64,000 bases of DNA, taken from the NCBI RefSeq assembly GCF_030348765.1, contig NZ_JAUCEU010000007.1, forward strand, positions 1,234,501 through 1,298,500. The letters are read 5' to 3'. Below the pieces are notes generated by a model, which saw nothing but the letters and a program-made list of their open reading frames with translations, was not told the origin of the DNA and searched no databases. Shown in pieces: positions 50,838-59,619 of this stretch. A program made the translations under genes and the position numbers. Origin of the DNA: Neobacillus sp. CF12 (lineage in GTDB: Bacteria > Bacillota > Bacilli > Bacillales > Cytobacillaceae). Numbering within the stretch: the first letter of the stretch is position 1; each line of letters begins with the position of its first letter.

Positions 50838-51899
50838 TTAACCACTCCTTTCCGTCCTTTTTCTCTGTAAAAGGATAATTGCAAATACTGGTGCACCGAT
50901 TAATGCAGTTATTACGCCAATCGGTAATTCCGTTGGAGAAATAATCGTTCTTGAAAGTAAATCTGCTAGAATTAAAAATCCACTTCCCGTAATAATCGAC
51001 AACGGCAGAAGGTGCCTATGGTCCGGACCCCATAATAATCTTGAAAGATGTGGAATCACTAGCCCAACAAAACCTATCGTTCCTGAAACTGCAACCGCCG
51101 CTCCTGTTAAAATCGACCCTGCAGTTAAGATGATCAGTTTTCTCCTCTGAACATTCACACCTAAATGGTGGGCACGTTCTTCACCGAAGGACATGGCATT
51201 TAGTTCTTTTGCATTAAAAAGAAGTATCGTCGAACCCAGAATAAAAAAAGGTAAAATAATTTTTATGTATTCCCAGCCTCTCATCGATACACTACCCAAT
51301 AGCCAGCCAATAATCTGCCTAAGTTCATCTCCTGTTAATGCAATCATAAGTGAAATAATGGCCCCGAGAAAGGAACTAAAGATAATTCCCGTTAATATGA
51401 TCGTTTCCACTTTCATTGAGCGTTCAATTTTTCGAGCGAAAGCCAATACTAAAAAAATCGTGACCCATGAAAACAAGATGCTAAGTAATGGAAGGGTAAA
51501 ACTCCCGATAATAGGGATTGATAATTGAAAAAATAAGGTGAGTACTGCCCCAACCGACGCACCTGAAGATACACCTAAAGTATAGGGGTCCGCTAATGGA
51601 TTTCTTAATAGACCTTGAAAGGCTGCTCCCGCAATGGCGAGAGATGCCCCTACTAAACCCGCCAAAATAACTCGGGGTAACCGTATATTTAATACGATAC
51701 TCGAAAACATGGGGTCGATTTGATCAAGTGAGATAAATCCAAATAGCTTTGACATCATGATTTGAAGAATGGTAAAGATAGGAACCGAAACGGTTCCTAT
51801 CGAAATCCCTAGTAATATGCTTAGGAGAAGGAAGCTTCCTGCTATCAAATAGGCTACTATTTTATTATTTAAAAACTTCTGGATAAACAGCCTTTGCAA
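50838..51899 (-). CDS. btuC: Cobalamin ABC transporter permease
   Basis: 353-residue FecCD/BtuC-type permease with about ten TM helices. Motifs: LPRVILAGLVGASLAIAGAAFQGLLRNPLADPYTLG and GFVGLVIPHLSRLLWGPDHRHLLP. TTG start at 51899 with GAAGGAGTAGAGG upstream, overlapping btuF by 35 bases. Confidence 0.92.
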   Translation of the reverse strand: MQRLFIQKFLNNKIVAYLIAGSFLLLSILLGISIGTVSVPIFTILQIMMSKLFGFISLDQIDPMFSSIVLNIRLPRVILAGLVGASLAIAGAAFQGLLRNPLADPYTLGVSSGASVGAVLTLFFQLSIPIIGSFTLPLLSILFSWVTIFLVLAFARKIERSMKVETIILTGIIFSSFLGAIISLMIALTGDELRQIIGWLLGSVSMRGWEYIKIILPFFILGSTILLFNAKELNAMSFGEERAHHLGVNVQRRKLIILTAGSILTGAAVAVSGTIGFVGLVIPHLSRLLWGPDHRHLLPLSIITGSGFLILADLLSRTIISPTELPIGVITALIGAPVFAIILLQRKRTERSG

Positions 51900-52830
51900 G
51901 ATCCTCTACTCCTTCAACAATCCTTGGGCCTGAACGAGTCACAGTGTCAGAATCTACATCGATGACTTGCTTATTTTTTATTGCATTTACATTCTCCCAA
52001 CCTTGTCTGCTAAACACTAGCTCTGCTGCATTCTCAGTATAAAAACCGTATGTAGTAATAATGACATCTGGATTTCGATCAATGATTGATTCCTGATCCA
52101 TTTTAACCCAGCCTTCTTGATCGTTTGCAATATTTTCAGCATTTATCAACTGTATCATTTCATCCATAAAAGTGTTTTTACCCGTTGTAAACACTTCAGG
52201 AGCAGGGGATACCTCAACAAACACCTTTTTCTTTTCTTTTATTTCATTTGCCATAGCTTTAATTTCAGCTAATTTATCCTGCATACTAGTATTTAGTTCT
52301 TCAGCTGCTTTTGTTTCTCCAGTTGCTTTTCCAATCATAGCAATCGTTTCATATACCTGTTCAAAATTAAGAGCATCGTGAATGACCAAAACAGTAATTC
52401 CAGCATCTCTAAGCTGTTGAAGTCCTTCTGCCCCATTATCTGCGGTTGATTCATGTGCTAATACTAGATTAGGTTGTAAAGAGATAATTTTTTCGATATT
52501 TAGTTCCATATCACCAATTTTCTCTTTTGATGCCACTTCTTTAGGATAGTTGTCAAAATTAGATACACCTACAACTTCGTCACCAAGTCCCAGCGCAAAA
52601 GCAATTTCAGTATTACTCGGAATGACAGATACGATTTTTTCGGGTTTTGCCTCAATTGTAACCTCATTATCTAATGCATCTTTAATGGTTACTGGAAAAG
52701 CATTTTCTTCTTTCTTTTGCTCTGTGCTGCTGTTTGCTTCATCCTCTACAGGTTCTTTCTGTTCACCGCATGCTGCTAAAGCACCGATAGTAAACAAAAG
52801 AATGAGTAATAATGATGATAATTTTTTCAT
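51865..52830 (-). CDS. btuF: Cobalamin-binding lipoprotein
   Basis: 321-residue periplasmic-binding fold III protein with lipobox ALAAC, acidic/Ser linker, and the BtuF-type core (KIVSVIPSNTEIAFALGLGDEVVGVSNFDNYP; SLQPNLVLAHEST). First main gene of the cobalamin operon. ATG 52830 follows GGGGGAAG. A 42-codon upstream ORF with a stronger ribosome binding site overlaps its start. Confidence 0.92.
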   Translation of the reverse strand: MKKLSSLLLILLFTIGALAACGEQKEPVEDEANSSTEQKKEENAFPVTIKDALDNEVTIEAKPEKIVSVIPSNTEIAFALGLGDEVVGVSNFDNYPKEVASKEKIGDMELNIEKIISLQPNLVLAHESTADNGAEGLQQLRDAGITVLVIHDALNFEQVYETIAMIGKATGETKAAEELNTSMQDKLAEIKAMANEIKEKKKVFVEVSPAPEVFTTGKNTFMDEMIQLINAENIANDQEGWVKMDQESIIDRNPDVIITTYGFYTENAAELVFSRQGWENVNAIKNKQVIDVDSDTVTRSGPRIVEGVEDLAKAVYPEVFK

Positions 52831-52891
52831 ATTTCTTCCCCCTAAGATGACTTTTCGTCAAGTACTTCATAATAAACACTACCCCAAACAT
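52763..52891 (-). CDS. Upstream ORF (42 aa) overlapping btuF
   Basis: ATG 52891 sits six bases after a perfect AGGAGGTG, the best ribosome binding site in the leader. The frame (MFGVVFIMKYLTKSHLRGKK ...) ends with TGA at 52763, 68 bases inside btuF in another frame. The peptide has no recognised domain. It may couple translation to btuF. Whether it is translated is unknown. Confidence 0.4.
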   Translation of the reverse strand: MFGVVFIMKYLTKSHLRGKKYEKIIIIITHSFVYYRCFSSMR

Positions 52892-52924
52892 AAAAAACAC
52901 CTCCTACTAAACGTAAGAGATGTT
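52892..52924 (-). promoter_or_regulatory. Putative anti-Shine-Dalgarno hairpin of the B12 riboswitch
   Basis: On the minus strand AACATCTC can pair with GAGGTGTT (one G-U) across a 13-base loop, burying the AGGAGGTG of the upstream ORF. It lies about 80 bases downstream of the aptamer and is a candidate expression platform acting on translation. Confidence 0.45.
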
Positions 52925-53004
52925 GGTTAGATTAGATTCCATTATAGAAATGATTCTAGTCGTCCACACCTCCCTATCCTCGTAGGTTCTTTTGGGGCAA
53001 AAGA

Positions 53005-53176
53005 ATTAGGCAGGTTTCCTGGCTCATGGTCATTGCTCCCTGCGTCTTCCCATCAAATTGACAGTGACATTTTGCAGGTTTGCTCCCATTTACAGTGGCG
53101 GGACCGCGTTGGCATTTAACCAACTTCCCTTTTAAGTTAAAAACTTTTGAATGAGTTTTTAAGCACCTATTCTTAA
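53005..53176 (-). ncRNA. Cobalamin riboswitch (AdoCbl aptamer)
   Basis: Minus-strand leader with the expected blocks in order: AATAGGTGCTTAA, GGGAAGTTGGT...TGCCAACGCGGTCCCGCCACTGTAAATGGGAGC, GACGCAGGGAGCAATGACC and the B12 box GAGCCAGGAAACCTGCCTAA-like sequence. It precedes btuF and controls the 13-gene operon to cblS. The rest of the 425-bp gap holds the upstream ORF and a second purine-rich AGGGAGGTG near 52965. Confidence 0.95.
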
Positions 53177-53255
53177 ATATTTTTTATGATAGTCCTATTA
53201 TATAAGATAAAAATTCAAAATGTATCATTTTCCTCATATTTCATCAAAAAGCATT

Positions 53256-53726
53256 TTATTTTTCCATATTTCGGATTAAATTAGCCATCTCAATCGCTCC
53301 GGTTGCTACATCCCAACCTTTATTTCCAGCCTTTGTTCCTGCACGTTCAATTGCCTGTTCAATTGATTCCGTTGTTAAGACTCCAAAAATAACAGGCATT
53401 CCGCTATCTAGATTGATTCTTGAAACACCTTTAGCGACTTCATTACACACATAGTCAAAGTGTGGAGTGGATCCGCGAATCACGGTACCTAATGTAATTA
53501 CAGCATCATATTTTTTGCTATTCGCCATTTTTTGTGCGATTAACGGAATTTCGAATGCACCTGGTACCCAGGCGATGTCTACATCTGATTCACTAACACC
53601 ATGCCTTTTTAGGGCATCTTGGGCACCGCTTAGCAATTTGCTTGTAATAAATTCATTAAAACGTCCTACAACGATTCCAATTTTTAAACCAGAGCCTACT
53701 AAATTACCTTCATAAATATTATTCAT
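53256..53726 (-). CDS. ribH: 6,7-dimethyl-8-ribityllumazine synthase
   Basis: 156-residue beta subunit of riboflavin synthase, condensing DHBP and the ribityl-aminopyrimidine. Motifs: [55 protein letters not shown] and [17 protein letters not shown]; the catalytic histidine is in TPHFDYV. AGGAGG-like GGAGGTATTAAC precedes ATG 53726. Last gene of the rib operon. Confidence 0.95.
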   Translation of the reverse strand: MNNIYEGNLVGSGLKIGIVVGRFNEFITSKLLSGAQDALKRHGVSESDVDIAWVPGAFEIPLIAQKMANSKKYDAVITLGTVIRGSTPHFDYVCNEVAKGVSRINLDSGMPVIFGVLTTESIEQAIERAGTKAGNKGWDVATGAIEMANLIRNMEK

Positions 53727-53759
53727 GTTAATACCTCCAAATATTTTAGTGTAAAGTTT

Positions 53760-54893
53760 TTATTTTACTTTGTCCTCAATTATTTCCATTTGCAATGGGA
53801 CCGTTTCGATGACTTCAAGGTCATATCCTTTTAGTCCTTTTATTTTTCGTGGATTATTGGTTAACAACTTCATTTTACTTATGCCTAAATCCCCTAGGAT
53901 CTGAGCACCTATGCCAAATTCACGTAATTCTTGTCCACTGCCATTGTTTTCATTTATCTCTTGCCCATCCTCTTTTGACTGGTATGAACGCAATTTATTT
54001 AATAAACCACTGCCTTCCTGACGCATGTAAAGGAGGACTCCATTTCCTGCTCTTTCTATTTGACTTAAGGCAGCATGCAGTTGTGGGCGGCATTCACAGT
54101 GATATGAACCGAAAACATCGCCTGTTAAACACTCAGAATGCACACGGACAAGGATAGGATTCTCAGGGTTTATTTCGCCTTTAATTAATGCAAGATGTTC
54201 TTTTCCATCGATAACATTCGAATATCCTACAGCCTTAAAATCGCCAAATTCTGTTGGAAAATTTGTTTCTACTTCACGTTTAACCAACTTGTCCTTTTTA
54301 TTGCGATATTCAATCAAGTCCTTAATAGTGATTAACTTGAGGTTAAGTTCATCGGCAATTTTTCGCAATTGCGGAACACGTGCCATTGATCCATCTTCAT
54401 TCATGATTTCGCAAATGACTCCAGCAGGCTTAGCTCCACAAAGTCGTGCTAAATCAACTGCTGCTTCCGTGTGTCCTGTTCTTCTCAAGACTCCTCCTTT
54501 TTTGGCCACTAATGGAAAAATGTGACCTGGTCGCTTGAAATCAGAAGGCTTTGATTCCGGGTCGAGCAAACTTAAGACCGTTGCCGAACGTTCAAACGCT
54601 GAAATCCCGGTAGTTGTAAATTTATGGTCAATACTGACTGTAAACGCCGTACCATGTTCATCCGTATTGACTGCAACCATGGGAAAAAGTTCTAACTTCT
54701 GCGCTAATTCCTCTTCGATTGGAATACAAATTAACCCTTTTCCATGCGTGGCCATTAAATTGATTACCTCTGGGGTTGCTTTTTCAGCTAATGCAATAAA
54801 ATCCCCTTCATTTTCTCTGTCCTCGTCATCACAAACAATAATAACTTTCCCATTCTGTAGATCAAGTAATGCTTCTTCAATCGTATCAAACAC
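53760..54893 (-). CDS. ribBA: RibBA-like protein with degenerate GTP cyclohydrolase II half
   Basis: 377 residues. N-terminal DHBP synthase (1-~200): [54 protein letters not shown]; but TGISAHxR reads TGISAFER. C-terminal GCH II-like half keeps the zinc ligands ([16 protein letters not shown]) and LLTNNPRK, yet the catalytic YMRQEGRGIGLxNKL is [13 protein letters not shown], two residues shorter and without the arginine, and the DTVEAN motif is replaced ([11 protein letters not shown]). DHBP synthase activity is plausible; GTP cyclohydrolase II may be lost, as in RibBX-type proteins. Confidence 0.85.
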   Translation of the reverse strand: MFDTIEEALLDLQNGKVIIVCDDEDRENEGDFIALAEKATPEVINLMATHGKGLICIPIEEELAQKLELFPMVAVNTDEHGTAFTVSIDHKFTTTGISAFERSATVLSLLDPESKPSDFKRPGHIFPLVAKKGGVLRRTGHTEAAVDLARLCGAKPAGVICEIMNEDGSMARVPQLRKIADELNLKLITIKDLIEYRNKKDKLVKREVETNFPTEFGDFKAVGYSNVIDGKEHLALIKGEINPENPILVRVHSECLTGDVFGSYHCECRPQLHAALSQIERAGNGVLLYMRQEGSGLLNKLRSYQSKEDGQEINENNGSGQELREFGIGAQILGDLGISKMKLLTNNPRKIKGLKGYDLEVIETVPLQMEIIEDKVK

Positions 54894-54930
54894 GTCTTAT
54901 CTCCCCTTTCTTAAACCTGATGATATGTAA

Positions 54931-55590
54931 TTAAGCAAATCCATTCTCTTCTAAAAAGCTCGCGCTAATAGTGGATGAATTCTTTCTGTGAACATTGTTT
55001 TGACTGCTAGTTAAAAAATGCCCCACATACTTTCCAATCATATCGCATTCTAAATTGACAATATCACCTGAATCTTTAAGTCCAATAATACTTTCTGACA
55101 AGGTATGGGGGATGAGTGATAATGTAAACACTTCATCTGTAACACCAAAAACAGTCAGGCTTGTACCGTCTACGGCTATTGATCCTCTTTCAATTACATA
55201 CCTTAATATTTCCGGTGAGGCTTCAATTTCATAATATATTGCATTTTCAACTTGTTTTTTACTCTTTATTAATCCAGTACCATCAATATGACCGGAAACG
55301 AAGTGTCCGCCAAATCTGCCACCGGCTGCCATGGCTCTTTCGAGATTCACTTTGGCGCCACGTTTGAGAGAACGTAAACTAGAAGCTTTTACTGTTTCAG
55401 GCATGACATCTACTGTAAACTGCTTACTCGAGAAGCTAGTGACCGTTAAACAAACACCATTAACAGCTATGCTGTCTCCAAGATGGGCATCTTCTAAGAT
55501 TTTTTTTGCTTCTATTGTAAGTACAAATGATTCGCCACTTTGCTGGATATTCGCTACTACTCCTAATTCTTCAATAATACCGGTAAACAT
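54931..55590 (-). CDS. ribE: Riboflavin synthase alpha subunit
   Basis: 219 residues, two lumazine-binding beta-barrel repeats (MFTGIIEELG..., GDSIAVNGVCLTVTSF; GGHFVSGHIDGTG, GSIAVDGTSLTVFGV). Dismutates two lumazines to riboflavin. AAGGAGAAC precedes ATG 55590. It is the first gene after the FMN riboswitch; the usual ribD (deaminase/reductase) that precedes it in Bacillus is absent. Confidence 0.95.
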   Translation of the reverse strand: MFTGIIEELGVVANIQQSGESFVLTIEAKKILEDAHLGDSIAVNGVCLTVTSFSSKQFTVDVMPETVKASSLRSLKRGAKVNLERAMAAGGRFGGHFVSGHIDGTGLIKSKKQVENAIYYEIEASPEILRYVIERGSIAVDGTSLTVFGVTDEVFTLSLIPHTLSESIIGLKDSGDIVNLECDMIGKYVGHFLTSSQNNVHRKNSSTISASFLEENGFA

Positions 55591-55649
55591 AGCTTTTGTT
55601 CTCCTTCCCTATTTTTTGCAAATCCTGCAAAAATTTTTCTTACCTAACA

Positions 55650-55700
55650 CTTTAAAAAAATATAAAAGACCCTGAAGAGATGAAACACTTCAGGGTCCTT
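55650..55700 (-). terminator. Riboswitch-associated terminator before ribE
   Basis: Minus-strand GGACCCTGAAG / CTTCAGGGTC stem, ten-base loop, then TTTTATATTTTTTT. It lies between aptamer and ribE, so it is the attenuator used when FMN is bound. Confidence 0.9.
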
Positions 55701-55773
55701 AGAAAAGGCAATAGGAAAATAGGGCTTAAAAAAGGGTAGACTTCTCCCCTTGGCTAAACCGAAATTTTTTTTC

Positions 55774-55911
55774 CTTCTCCCATCCAGACTTTAACTGTCG
55801 GCTCTGGATTTTCACCAGATCCACCGCTTAACATTAAGTTAACCGGGTCACGGACTAAGAAGCTTGCGCTCCATCACCGCCGGTTAGGAATTTCACCTGA
55901 CCCCGAAGGAA
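55774..55911 (-). ncRNA. FMN riboswitch (RFN element)
   Basis: Minus-strand blocks: TTCCTTCGGGGTCAGGTGAA, TTCCTAACCGGCGGTGATGG, GAGCGCAAGC, GTCCGTGACCCG, GCGGTGGATCTGGTGAAAA, CCAGAGCCGACAGTTAAAGT, CTGGATGGGAGAAGG. All paired elements P1-P6 are recognisable. The rest of the 414-bp gap to 56005 holds only the attenuator above and AT-rich promoter DNA. Confidence 0.96.
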
Positions 55912-56004
55912 TATTAAATTAAATGTTAATATCAGTATACATGATACCCGAAATAATAGCGAAAAAAAAGGAGCAGAAGGAAAATTATTCTACTCACAGC
56001 CTTC

Positions 56005-56463
56005 TTAATAGGTAATCTTATAGCTTTTTATCGGAAGATAGAGTTCAAAGTTCGTACTGTTATCGTTATCTTTTAGTACTTCTAGACTTAAGGCATTGCC
56101 GTCTAAATCATATCCATACTCCTCCATCCACACTAACATTTCCCTATATGTATTTTCTAATTCTTCCAGACTTCCTTTGTGCGAAGAACAAACATAATTT
56201 TTGCGGGGAATGGTAAACCCGACCATACCATCTGGGACATTTTCTACCTTTTCGACTGGAGTCGCAATATAACAGGTAAATTCAGTTTCCCTGCTATGAA
56301 ATGGCGCTATCAATACTGAATCATTGGTTTGATTAGGTACCTCTCCTAAACGTTCTTTCAACTCATCAAATAAATCTGGAATTTTGCTCATTTGAGCATA
56401 AGTGCCACTCCTCGAAATTCCAACAACCTTTATTTCTTCTTTTTCAAGCACTTGTATATTCAT
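56005..56463 (-). CDS. GyrI-like/AraC effector-binding domain protein
   Basis: 152 residues starting MNIQVLEKEEIKVVGISRSG, with TCYIATPVEKVENVPDGMVGFTIPRKNYVCSSHKGS and a C-terminal FELYLPIK, the pattern of GyrI-like (SOUL-fold) small-molecule-binding domains. No DNA-binding domain is attached. ATG 56463 follows GAGGAGGG; the frame reaches 56544 but conserved sequence starts at 56463. Role unknown; free-standing members may bind drugs or hydrolyse cyclic compounds. Confidence 0.8.
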   Translation of the reverse strand: MNIQVLEKEEIKVVGISRSGTYAQMSKIPDLFDELKERLGEVPNQTNDSVLIAPFHSRETEFTCYIATPVEKVENVPDGMVGFTIPRKNYVCSSHKGSLEELENTYREMLVWMEEYGYDLDGNALSLEVLKDNDNSTNFELYLPIKSYKITY

Positions 56464-56570
56464 AGTAGCCCTCCTCAGTTCTATTCCTAATTCTATTATT
56501 CTCAATTTATCCTCTGATTTCCTTTTAATAACTAACAACATCATGAATTCTTTATGACAGTGTTAAGAAC

Positions 56571-57419
56571 TTATTTTCTAAATAGCTGCCGGTTAACAAG
56601 CTTTTCCCAAAACTTCCATGGCAGGAGATTCTTAATTAAAATAGTTGTTCTCACCCCACGACCAATTGGATATCTCATCTCGGGATTATCCATGCCTGCA
56701 ATTCCAGCAATTTTTGTTGCTACTTCCTGTGGATTTCCAAAGTTTTTTTCTCCTCTTGCTAGATAATTTTCTATCCTACTCATATAGTGTTGATATGCAG
56801 AATGAGATTGCAATGATTCAACAGCAACCTGTTTACCTGAAGACCAAATGTTTGTTTTATATGAACCTGGCTCGACCAGGACCACCTTCACACCAAATGG
56901 CTGCATCTCTAAACGCAGACTCTCACTCCATCCTTCGACCGCATACTTTGAAGCAATGTAAGGCGATAGACCGGGAAACCCAACTTTACCACTAATACTG
57001 CTAATATTGATAATACATCCCTGCCCTTGTTTCCTCATCATTGGAAGGAAGGCTTTGGTAACGGCGATGACTCCGAAAACATTTGTTTCAAACTGTTGTC
57101 GATACTCTTCCATTGATATTTCTTCAACAAATCCCGCACCTGCATACCCAGCATTATTAATAAGTAAGTCTACTCTCCCAAAATCATCGAGTATTCTTAA
57201 TTGAAACAGAAGGATTGACTGCTCATTCGTAACATCCAATTCATGAACGATAATCTTGGATTCTACTCCATACTTCCTTGCTTCCTGCAATAGTTCCGAA
57301 CTTCTGCTGATGTTTCTCATGGCCGCAATAACGGTATACCCCTTTTTAGCTAATTCTACAGTGATCAGTAAACCAAAACCGCTTGACGTACCGGTTACGA
57401 TCGCTATGTTGTTTTTCAT
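56571..57419 (-). CDS. SDR family oxidoreductase
   Basis: 282-residue classical SDR: TGTSSGFGLL, NNAGYAGAG, NISSISGKVG, YIASKYAVEGWSESLR. The C-terminal half resembles 17-beta-HSD/retinol-type SDRs (GVKVVLVEPGSYKTNIW). GGGAGATAAACATAT precedes ATG 57419. Immediately downstream of the CapA-like gene on the same strand. Confidence 0.88.
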   Translation of the reverse strand: MKNNIAIVTGTSSGFGLLITVELAKKGYTVIAAMRNISRSSELLQEARKYGVESKIIVHELDVTNEQSILLFQLRILDDFGRVDLLINNAGYAGAGFVEEISMEEYRQQFETNVFGVIAVTKAFLPMMRKQGQGCIINISSISGKVGFPGLSPYIASKYAVEGWSESLRLEMQPFGVKVVLVEPGSYKTNIWSSGKQVAVESLQSHSAYQHYMSRIENYLARGEKNFGNPQEVATKIAGIAGMDNPEMRYPIGRGVRTTILIKNLLPWKFWEKLVNRQLFRK

Positions 57420-57425
57420 ATATGT

Positions 57426-59477
57426 TTATCTCCCTTCAACTTCAGCAACCGACGTCGAGTCAGAAATAGTGCCATTGTTTATTTGAACTTCGCCGAAAGA
57501 TAAGTCTTGAAGTTCATTCCATACTTCAGCTTTTTCTTGCTCAGTTTGGACAATAATTTGATCCTGAATAATCTTAAACGGAACAAAAGACATTTCGATG
57601 TTGTTATTTTGGATATCCAGATGCAGGATACCCGTTTGAGCTTTATCCCCCTTTATATAATTTGGAAATAGGAAGTTGCCCAGTGAATAAGCAATAGGTT
57701 TTCCATTATAATATTCAAATCCTTGAAGGACATGAGGGTGACTGCCAATTACCCCGTCCGCTCCTGAATCAATCATTGTTTTTGCCCACTCCCTTTGAAA
57801 AACTTCTGGCGAGCGTTTTGTTTCAACACCCCAGTGAATATAGATAAATAGGAAATCTGCGTCAGACTTTTCTTTTTGAATCGTATGTTGGATTAAATTT
57901 AAATCATAGCCATTTGCTAACCCAGGTTTTGTATCGGTTGCCACCCAACTGAAATCAGGAAGAACTCTTGAAAAAGCCAGGACTTTTATCCTTCTTCCTT
58001 TAATGTCATAGGTCTTGGCCGCATATGCCTCTTGTTTATTTACTCCCCCACCTATATAGTCGAGTTGGTATTTTTTTAAGTTGGCAATTGTGTCAGTAAA
58101 ACCGGATTGACCATAATCCAATGAATGGTTATTGGCTAAACTTACAAGCTGAAATCCAGCATTTTTTAAACCAGATAAAGAAATAGGATCCGAACGGAAA
58201 TTATATTCCTTGGAAACCTTTACTCCTGCTGTGGTAATCGCTGTTTCCAGATTCACAACGCTCAAATCACTAGAAGATAGTTCCTCTTTAATGTGCATGA
58301 ATGGGTAATCTGGCCCTTTTTGTTTTACTGTCTCCTTTACAGACCAATCCATCATTGCATCACCAGCAAAGGTAACCCGAATCGTTTCCTTTAACTGTTC
58401 AGCTTCTGTTTTTCTTGCAGCGGCTTCCCATGATTCTTTAATTTGTATTGGATCTACTTGGAGATAATCCTTAATGGCAATATAACTTTGGTAAAACGAG
58501 TCATTTTCCTTATCAATAGGTACGCTCCAGGGCTTAATAAATTTAGAAATAAATTCTCTCGTTAATAAGCCGCCATAATTTCTCGATTTTTCATTTATGT
58601 AAATACTTTTAAATTTACTCTCAGTCACTTCTACTGTTATGTATTTCTTCATGATTTCTTCATGGTGCTTATTTACAATGGAAGCAATGTCTGCAATCAC
58701 CTCCTGTGACTTTTCATAAGCTATTCCTATCGTCGTCACTGCTAACGCAAAAGGCTTTGTATCATAAACAATGGCAACGTCATTATAAATCAAATCTTTT
58801 GGTATCATTCCGACCTTATGGGCAATGTTCTTATCAGGAATACCTCGAGGAATAGTAGTATTATAGATTGTATTTTCAAGGTACTTTACTAGTTTCGCAC
58901 CATTTCGACTTTCATTCGAAAATCGATATACTTCGTTTGCATAGAGAATTAAATCCTCTGCTGAAGTAACATTTTGTCCTCCAGGATAGGTAAACTGTGC
59001 TCCTAGGCTTTTCATAAATTGGATAAAATTGTTCTGACCAACTCGTTCCTTTAACATAATAAAAGCAATATTATCACTATGTACCATTGCTTTTTCAATA
59101 AGGTCCTCGATGGAATAGCTAGTCCCTATTTTATCGTTTTGAATAATGCCGCTTCATTCATAATAATGATGACTTTTATACGTTAGTTTTTCATTGAGAT
59201 TGATGTAACCCTGATCTGCCAACTTCATCACATAGAGGGCCAATGGAAGCTTAATCGTACTTGCGGCAGGTACCCTCTTTCCACTATTTAGTGCATATGA
59301 AACATCAGTCATCAGATTTTGATAGTGAAGTGTAATTTTCCCTTTAAAAGGGTTTATGTATTCTTCTAACTCTAACTGCAATTCTATTAGATGATCAGCA
59401 GGTTCTTGAGCATGAACAGTAAAACTTTGAGAAATAACTATAAAGAAGCTTATTAGAAAAATAATGGTATTTTTCAA
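57426..59477 (-). pseudogene. Serine hydrolase-CapA fusion interrupted by in-frame TGA
   Basis: One reading frame broken only by TGA at 59154-59156. The N-terminal piece (59154-59477) has a signal peptide ending VHAQ and the SxxK of a class A beta-lactamase-like fold (AASTIKLPLALYVMK). Just after the TGA the frame continues SGIIQNDKIGTSYSIEDLIEKA, then SDN (VHSDNIAF) and an HKVG motif. A CapA-like metallophosphoesterase domain follows (VTFAGDAMMDW, VVNLETAIT, SLANNHSLDYG, IHWGVE, GADGVIGSHPHVLQG), the type found in poly-gamma-glutamate enzymes. The family would have glycine (GGA) where TGA stands (HYYE-G-SGII). The piece 57426-59087 could be restarted at ATG 59087. Confidence 0.82.
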
Positions 59478-59573
59478 TGCCTCACTCCCCCCTCATTAAT
59501 ACCAATTAGTTTAATATGGGGAAGTTGAAAAAGGTGTCGAAATTTATGATATATCAATAAATTATCAGAGAAT

Positions 59574-59606
59574 ACCAAAAAGGCTGTCCATTTGAACAGC
59601 CTTTTG
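59574..59606 (-). terminator. Terminator of katA
   Basis: Minus-strand AAAAGGCTGT / ACAGCCTTTT with an eight-base loop and a following T-run, 15 bases past the katA stop. Confidence 0.88.
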
Positions 59607-59619
59607 TAAATTTCTCAAT

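Noticed and set aside
31754..59477. Reassignment of TGA as a sense codon in this genome
   Set aside because: Intact genes in the window end in TGA (for example the PBP gene, cobQ, cblT and the multicopper oxidase), so TGA is a normal stop; only local read-through or mutation remains possible for the two interrupted genes.
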